Positions 59,818 through 64,000 of a DNA stretch of 64,000 bases are shown in pieces. Position 1 is the stretch's first letter. Each line of letters begins with the position of its first letter. A program made the translations under genes and the position numbers. The notes beneath the pieces are model-generated. The model did no database searches. It was not told the origin of the DNA and saw only the letters and a list, made by a program, of their open reading frames with translations. Source of the DNA: Solirubrobacter soli DSM 22325. Its GTDB lineage: Bacteria > Actinomycetota > Thermoleophilia > Solirubrobacterales > Solirubrobacteraceae. The stretch covers positions 186,001-250,000 of the forward strand of contig NZ_AUIK01000016.1 in assembly GCF_000423665.1 (NCBI RefSeq), in the 5' to 3' direction.

Positions 59818-60951
59818 ATGCGGCTTGCGGTCTCTCGGGCGCCCGGTGCGGAGCGCGCGGTCTCCCCGCTGGAGCTGTTCTTCGACCTGGTCTACGTCTT
59901 CGCGATCGGGGAGCTGTCGCACCATCTGATCGAGCACGTCGACCTGCGGACGGGTGCCGAGACGCTCGTGCTGGCGCTCGCGGTCGTCTACGCGTGGTAC
60001 ATGATCGCGTGGGGCGCGAACTGGCTGGACCCGGACCGGCTGCCGGTGCGGCTGCTGCTCGTCGGACTGATGTTCGCGAGTCTGCTGATGTCGGTGGCGA
60101 TCGCCGACGCGTTCGACGAGCGGGCCTGGCTGTTCGTCACCGGCTTCCTGTTGATCCAGATCGGGCGCTGCGTGTTCCTGATCGTCGCCCAGCGCGGGCG
60201 GCCGCTCGGAGAGCACTTCGTCAACGACCTCGTCTGGGAGCTGGCGGCGGGCGTGCTGTGGGTGGCGGGAGCGTTCGCCGACCATGACTCGCGGCTCATC
60301 CTCTGGGGCCTGGCGGTGGCGGTCGGCTACGCCGGGGTGACGACGCTGCACTGGCTTCCCAGGCGCGGGAAGCGCATCGACCTCCGGCACGCGGAGATCG
60401 CCAGCGAGCATCTGATCGAGCGGTTCCGGCTGTTCTTCATCATCGCTCTGGGCGAGACGGTGCTCACGATGGGCACCGCGTTCACCGACGAGCCGTTCGC
60501 GCTGGATCGCCTGCTCGCGCTCGCGTTCGGCTTCACGGCAACGGTCGCGCTCTGGTGGAACTACTTCGAGCGGGCCGAGGGGATCGCCGTCGAGGCGACC
60601 GAGACCCCGGAGGACGCCGGCGCCGTCGGCTGGTGGGGCACGCTGACGCTGACCCTGATCGTGCTGGCGTTGATCGCGATCGCGGTCGGCGACGCGCTCG
60701 CGATCGCCGAGCCGGCCGATGACACGACGCTCGGCTTCACGGCGCTGACGTTCGGCGGGCCGGCGCTGTTCCTGATCGCCCAGGCCGTCTTCATCCGCGC
60801 CACGCTCGGGCACGTCCCGCGCTCGCGGCTGCTGGCGCTGGCCGCGCTCGCGATCCTCGCGGTCGCCACCGCGCCGTTCTCGCTGCTCATCGGCATCGCG
60901 GCTTCGAGCGCTGTGCTGGTCGCCGTGGCGATCCCGGCGACGGTCGGCTAG
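59818..60951 (+). CDS. Low temperature requirement protein A (LtrA) family
   Basis: This 377-residue membrane protein has about ten helices. The conserved opening is VSPLELFFDLVYVFAIGELSHHL, and the IALGETVLTMG segment (~218-228) follows. LtrA was first linked to cold growth in Listeria; the molecular role is unknown. The ATG at 59818 has AGGA upstream. It overlaps no neighbour and its stop is directly followed by the next ATG. Confidence 0.9.
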   Translation: MRLAVSRAPGAERAVSPLELFFDLVYVFAIGELSHHLIEHVDLRTGAETLVLALAVVYAWYMIAWGANWLDPDRLPVRLLLVGLMFASLLMSVAIADAFDERAWLFVTGFLLIQIGRCVFLIVAQRGRPLGEHFVNDLVWELAAGVLWVAGAFADHDSRLILWGLAVAVGYAGVTTLHWLPRRGKRIDLRHAEIASEHLIERFRLFFIIALGETVLTMGTAFTDEPFALDRLLALAFGFTATVALWWNYFERAEGIAVEATETPEDAGAVGWWGTLTLTLIVLALIAIAVGDALAIAEPADDTTLGFTALTFGGPALFLIAQAVFIRATLGHVPRSRLLALAALAILAVATAPFSLLIGIAASSAVLVAVAIPATVG

Positions 60952-61479
60952 ATGGCGCAGATCACGCTCGCGGCGTGGGCGCTGCTCGAGGTCGGCGTTC
61001 GCGTGTGGGAGGTCGTCCGCGGCAAGGGCCGGCGGGCGCACGACCGCGGGACGCGCGTCCTGGTCGCGCTCTCGCTCGGCGCGGCGATCGGGGTCGTGTT
61101 CGCCACGCGCTCGGCGCAACCGGCGCGGACCGCGGGCGTCGTCGTGATGTGGCTGGGTCTCGCGCTGCGCGTCTGGGCGATCGCCGCGCTCGGCACCAGG
61201 TTCCGCACCACCGTCGAGGTCGACGCCGACCAGACGGTGATCACGACCGGTCCCTACCGGTGGATCCGCCACCCGTCGTACGCCGGGCTGCTGCTGATCG
61301 TGGGCGGCTTGGGCCTCGCCCTCGGCACCTGGCTGTCGTTCGCCGCCGCCGTGCTGATCCCACTGCCGGCGCTCGTGTGGCGGATGCGCGTCGAGGAAGC
61401 CGAGCTCAACCGCGTGCTCGGCGACGCCTACGCCACCTACCAGGCCGGCACGGCGCGGTTGATCCCGCGGGTGTGGTGA
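60952..61479 (+). CDS. Isoprenylcysteine carboxyl methyltransferase (ICMT)-like membrane methyltransferase
   Basis: This 175-residue protein has four to five helices and the SAM-binding C-terminal motif: TGPYRWIRHPSYAGLLLIVGG...RVEEAELNRVLGDAYATYQAG. These features define the ICMT/phospholipid methyltransferase-like group. In bacteria the substrate is usually unknown. It starts directly after the LtrA stop (TAG|ATG), so the two are probably cotranscribed. Confidence 0.88.
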   Translation: MAQITLAAWALLEVGVRVWEVVRGKGRRAHDRGTRVLVALSLGAAIGVVFATRSAQPARTAGVVVMWLGLALRVWAIAALGTRFRTTVEVDADQTVITTGPYRWIRHPSYAGLLLIVGGLGLALGTWLSFAAAVLIPLPALVWRMRVEEAELNRVLGDAYATYQAGTARLIPRVW

Positions 61480-61510
61480 TTCTCAGCGGTCCGGTGGATA
61501 ATGCGTCGGT

Positions 61511-61528
61511 GACCCGCCGTGGCGGGTC
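61511..61528 (+). terminator. Hairpin after the ICMT-like gene
   Basis: GACCCGCC and GGCGGGTC form perfect 8-bp arms with a GT loop, 32 bp after the ICMT stop and just before the DUF4188 gene. It could also lie in the leader of that gene. Confidence 0.5.
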
Positions 61529-61546
61529 GCGCGAACAGGAAGCGTG

Positions 61547-62023
61547 ATGACCGAGATAGCTGGAAGGCGCATGACGGCCGACATCGACGGCGACTTCGTC
61601 GTCTTCCTGATCGGCGCGCGGTTCAACAGCAAGCTGCAGATCGCCCGCGGGCTCCTCGACCTCGGCGGCCGGCGCGGCATGAAGCACATGCTCGACTACC
61701 TCGTCGAGCGGCCCGAGAAGGGCCTGCTCGCCTACGAGATGGGCATCCCCACGATCGTTCAATACTGGCGTTCGTTCGAGCACCTCGAGGCGTTCGCCAG
61801 GGACAAGGACGATCCCCACCTCGACGTCTGGCGCCAGTACTGGCGGCGGGTCGGGCACAGCTCGCGGACCGGGATCTGGCACGAGACGTACCTGGTCAAA
61901 GCCGGCAACTACGAAGCCGTCTACGGGAACATGCCGCCGCACGGCCTGGGCAAGGCGGGACGCCTGGTTCCGGTCTCGGAGTCCTCGGCGGCGCGGGAGC
62001 GGCTCAAGGCGCTGCACGCCTGA
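61547..62023 (+). CDS. DUF4188 domain protein
   Basis: This 158-residue protein contains the DUF4188 pattern (VVFLIGARFNSKLQIARGLLDL, then WRSFEHLEAFARDKDDPHLDVWRQYWRRVGHSSRTGIWHETYLV), a dimeric ferredoxin-like-fold family near monooxygenases/ABM proteins. A heme or catalytic role is not shown. It is convergent with the SnoaL-like gene with a 20-bp overlap. AGGAAGCG lies before the start. Confidence 0.82.
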   Translation: MTEIAGRRMTADIDGDFVVFLIGARFNSKLQIARGLLDLGGRRGMKHMLDYLVERPEKGLLAYEMGIPTIVQYWRSFEHLEAFARDKDDPHLDVWRQYWRRVGHSSRTGIWHETYLVKAGNYEAVYGNMPPHGLGKAGRLVPVSESSAARERLKALHA

Positions 62024-62387
62024 TCGGCTCGGCGAGCGCGGCGCGGTCGGGAGCCGGCTCGAAGGGGTCGGCGAAGTACTGCGTCTCGTGGGTCACGCGG
62101 CCGTCGGTGAACTCCATGACGCTGACCGAGAAGGTCGGCACGCCGTCGTAGGTGATGACGCACTCGCTCAGCCAGAGGTCGCCGCTGCCGACGATCCGGC
62201 GGACGGCGAAATGCCGTTCGGCCGGATGCCCGCCGCGCTGCGCCTGGATCTTCTCGCGACCGCGGAATCGCTCGCCCGACTGCGGGTAGTCGAGGACCGC
62301 GTCCGCGGCGTAGATCGCGTGTTCGGCCTCGATGTCTCCGCGCTCGGAGGCGTCCCAATGCGCCTGGATGCGGCTCCGGATGTCCAT
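62004..62387 (-). CDS. SnoaL-like/NTF2 superfamily protein
   Basis: This 127-residue protein starts MDIRSRIQAHWDASERGD and has the fold marks EHAIYAADAVLDYPQSGERFRGREKIQAQRG and VMEFTDGRVTHETQYFADPFEP. These suit the SnoaL-like polyketide cyclase or nuclear transport factor 2 superfamily; no catalytic role can be assigned. It lies 10 bp after the RNA repair gene pair on the same strand, so it may be part of that transcript. Confidence 0.82.
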   Translation of the reverse strand: MDIRSRIQAHWDASERGDIEAEHAIYAADAVLDYPQSGERFRGREKIQAQRGGHPAERHFAVRRIVGSGDLWLSECVITYDGVPTFSVSVMEFTDGRVTHETQYFADPFEPAPDRAALAEPIRRAAP

Positions 62388-62397
62388 CAGGCGAAAC

Positions 62398-63507
62398 CTA
62401 CCCGCTGAAGACCTCGAGCCGATGACACTCGGTGGCGCTCGGGGCCTCCCAGCGGTCGAGCATCCGGTCGATCGCCGCCCACGGGACGGGGTGGCGGCGG
62501 TCGCGGTTGCGGGCGCTGAGGACGTCCGGCGGCGTCTCCACCGCGACGATCGTGACGTGGGCGTTGTAGTCGGTCAGCAGGGAGATGGTCTGGGCGCGGA
62601 TCTGGGCGGTGAGGTTGGTCGCGTTCCAGATGAACGGCTCGCCGGCGCGCAGGTGGCCGCGGGCGCGCTCGCGGGCCTCCTGGATGATCTGGCCCTGGGC
62701 GACCTTGTCGGAGCGCTTGGCGCCGCGGCGGCGGCGGAGGTCGTCGAGTGAGATCGTCGGGCGGCCGTTGTGGTGGGCCGCGACCCAGTGGTCCTTGCCC
62801 GCTCCCGGCAGGCCGGACAGCACGACGACGCGCGAGCGGGTGTCGTCGTGGGCCGCGTAGGCGGGGTCGCGGTCGCGGCGGGTGAAGTAGGTGAACCGCG
62901 CGTGGTCGTTCGCGAACGGGTACGCGCGGTCGAGGCAGCCGAGGTCATTGGCCAGCTCGGCGAACAGGTCGACGTTGACGGTCAGCGCGTCGATGTCAGG
63001 CGCGATCCGGCCGAGCGCGTCGGCGCGGGTCAGCAGGTGTTGGCGGCGCGCGCCCGCCTCGAGCGAGATCTCGATCGTGCGGCGGACGGCGTGCTCGGAG
63101 TCGATCAGGTGATACGGCGCCATGTGATGGCGGACCAGCCCGCAGATGCGCTCGCGCGCGAACGGGTGCACGCCCGCCTCCCACAGCACGCGGCGGGCGA
63201 TGATCGCTCCGCGGCGGGCGTGCCCGGGCGCGGTCCAGCGGCCGTTCTCCCAGCGCGTCGTCGCGTGCTTGCCGACGTCGTGCAGGAGTGTCGCCAGCCA
63301 GAGCTCGCTGCGGTCCTCGGGCTCCAGCGCGCGCCATGCCGGCGAGCCGACGAGCTCCTCGGCGACCAGTTGGGTGTGACGCAGGACGTCGCCCTCGCCG
63401 TGGAACTCGGGGTCCTGCGGCGTGTCCGCCAACGCGCGCAGCCAGTCGAGGTCGAACGCGCGCAGATCGAACGCGGCGCCCGGCTCAGGTGCCGGCGGCA
63501 AGGCCAT
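62398..63507 (-). CDS. HD-Pnk-like RNA end-healing enzyme (HD phosphohydrolase + polynucleotide kinase)
   Basis: This is a 369-residue two-domain protein. Residues ~20-215 form an HD phosphohydrolase (VLRHTQLV, LLHDVGKHATT, VRHHMAPYH, RADALGR). Residues ~225-369 form a P-loop kinase (Walker A GLPGAGKDHW at ~236; base-specificity and lid parts ISLDDLRR and SARNRDRRHPVPW). This order matches the known HD-Pnk family, whose HD domain removes 2',3'-cyclic or 3' phosphates and whose kinase phosphorylates the 5'-OH. Its start overlaps the upstream ligase gene by 23 bp, so end-healing and sealing are probably coupled. Activity is inferred, not shown. Confidence 0.85.
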   Translation of the reverse strand: MALPPAPEPGAAFDLRAFDLDWLRALADTPQDPEFHGEGDVLRHTQLVAEELVGSPAWRALEPEDRSELWLATLLHDVGKHATTRWENGRWTAPGHARRGAIIARRVLWEAGVHPFARERICGLVRHHMAPYHLIDSEHAVRRTIEISLEAGARRQHLLTRADALGRIAPDIDALTVNVDLFAELANDLGCLDRAYPFANDHARFTYFTRRDRDPAYAAHDDTRSRVVVLSGLPGAGKDHWVAAHHNGRPTISLDDLRRRRGAKRSDKVAQGQIIQEARERARGHLRAGEPFIWNATNLTAQIRAQTISLLTDYNAHVTIVAVETPPDVLSARNRDRRHPVPWAAIDRMLDRWEAPSATECHRLEVFSG

Positions 63508-64000
63508 TCGCGCTCACCTCGCCGTGCATCCAATGCCGGTCGGTCTTCACATGGTCCTTGCGCACGAGCTTGCCGACCGCCCGCTGGTGATCGGTGAACG
63601 CGTCCGCCCAGCGGACCACGACGCCTTCGCGCTCCGGCCCGAACGCCGACGCTCCGCCGAGCAAGGCGACCACGCGCGCGTGATCGAACACGCCGCGGTA
63701 CAAGACCGGCACGAGATCGACACCGAGCCGCGAACTCCACGCGACGGTGTCATCCCAGCTCAGGCAGACGTCGTCCTCGGAGTAGACCGCGAACAGCTGG
63801 AAGTAGCTCGGCAGCGCGTCGTAGGCGATCGAGTGACGCCCGAACGTGTTCTCCCCGCAGATCCGCCAGCCGTCCGGCAGCGCGTGCGCGACCCGCCCCG
63901 CCAGCGCCCGCACCCACGTGCGCGTCGGGTGGTAGCCGGAGGAGATCGAACGCGCGTGGCAGTACCCGTCGGCGTAGATCGTCGTGTTCTCGCCGTCGAG
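63485..64000 (-). CDS. RNA ligase, partial (C-terminal ~171 residues)
   Basis: The reading frame runs off the right edge. The part visible opens with LDGENTTIYADGYCHARS, which follows the nucleotidyl Lys of motif I (K-x-D-G) in RNA ligases (PF09414-type); the Lys itself would be just outside. Further motifs are RICGENTFGRHSIAYD (motif III-like), EGVVVRWADAF (motif IV) and KLVRKDHVKTD (motif V). The protein joins 3'-OH and 5'-phosphate RNA ends, and is coded directly before an HD-kinase that produces such ends. Together they form a probable RNA repair operon. Confidence 0.85.
   Translation of the reverse strand, partial: LDGENTTIYADGYCHARSISSGYHPTRTWVRALAGRVAHALPDGWRICGENTFGRHSIAYDALPSYFQLFAVYSEDDVCLSWDDTVAWSSRLGVDLVPVLYRGVFDHARVVALLGGASAFGPEREGVVVRWADAFTDHQRAVGKLVRKDHVKTDRHWMHGEVSANGLAAGT

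Noticed and set aside
1-64000. tRNA, rRNA, riboswitch or prophage genes
   Set aside because: I found no tRNA-like T-arm or rRNA signature, no typical riboswitch core, and no integrase, capsid or terminase gene by reading. A covariance search would be needed to exclude small RNAs.

Overview
The window is a 64 kb piece of a high-GC actinobacterial chromosome. Very high GC at third codon positions, frequent GTG starts, a PPOX-class oxidoreductase, an N-terminal-HTH TetR/MMPL pair, a PucR regulator and many large secreted proteins suggest Thermoleophilia, most likely Solirubrobacterales (Solirubrobacter-like). This placement is inference; there is no rRNA gene in the window. I saw no tRNA or rRNA genes, no CRISPR array, no transposase and no prophage.

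Layout. 1-4.3 kb: a small membrane protein, a sugar-phosphate isomerase with a divergent AraC regulator, a methyltransferase, and an alpha/beta-hydrolase fused to a LuxR helix-turn-helix. 4.3-12.4 kb: two giant divergent secreted glycosidases (GH43 with LamG and Ig-like domains; GH3 beta-xylosidase type). 12.4-16.4 kb: a translationally coupled hydantoinase A/B-type operon. 16.4-19.8 kb: a lower-GC accessory patch with two tandem Xre/MbcA-type antitoxin-like genes facing a RES-like gene, then a pentapeptide-repeat membrane protein. 19.8-24.3 kb: an HD-GYP protein, a subtilisin-type protease with autotransporter-style repeats, and an SH3/cysteine-peptidase-like protein carrying a QRTVGNR motif. 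24.3-27.4 kb: TetR with a divergent MMPL exporter, and a HIRAN protein. 27.4-33.3 kb: small proteins, a VWA protein, HtrA-like protease, a sigma-70 factor, a DUF3533-like membrane protein, PucR and PPOX.

33.4-45.9 kb: GH16, a cupin coupled to idi, an LVIVD-repeat protein, an HD phosphohydrolase, SelO, release factor 3, a frameshifted BNR_4-type protein, TetR with a divergent MFS pump, GNAT, SnoaL-like and secreted proteins. 45.9-46.7 kb: a repeat element with 22-bp inverted ends and a tandem 295-bp duplication, filling exactly the space between two convergent stop codons. 46.7-54.3 kb: SpoIIE-type phosphatase, PBP2, a frameshifted LuxR regulator and a large secreted protein. 54.5-59.8 kb: ArsR with a CDF zinc-type exporter, a META lipoprotein, DUF1294, and three exported proteins in a row. 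59.8-64 kb: LtrA, an ICMT-like methyltransferase, DUF4188, SnoaL-like, and at the right edge an HD-polynucleotide kinase coupled to an RNA ligase, which together look like an RNA repair operon.

Themes. One theme is plant-polysaccharide use: GH43, GH3, GH16, the BNR_4 protein, and a sugar isomerase under AraC control. The GH43, GH3 and S8 proteins end in the same ~110-140 residue C-terminal domain, which probably marks a common secretion or surface-retention route. Another theme is divergent regulator/effector pairs with readable operators (TetR/MMPL, TetR/MFS, ArsR/CDF, PucR). The least explained items are the repeat element, the RES-like/antitoxin cluster, the shared C-terminal domain, and the RNA repair operon at the edge. 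Two genes carry what look like single-base deletions, so either recent decay or sequence errors must be considered.
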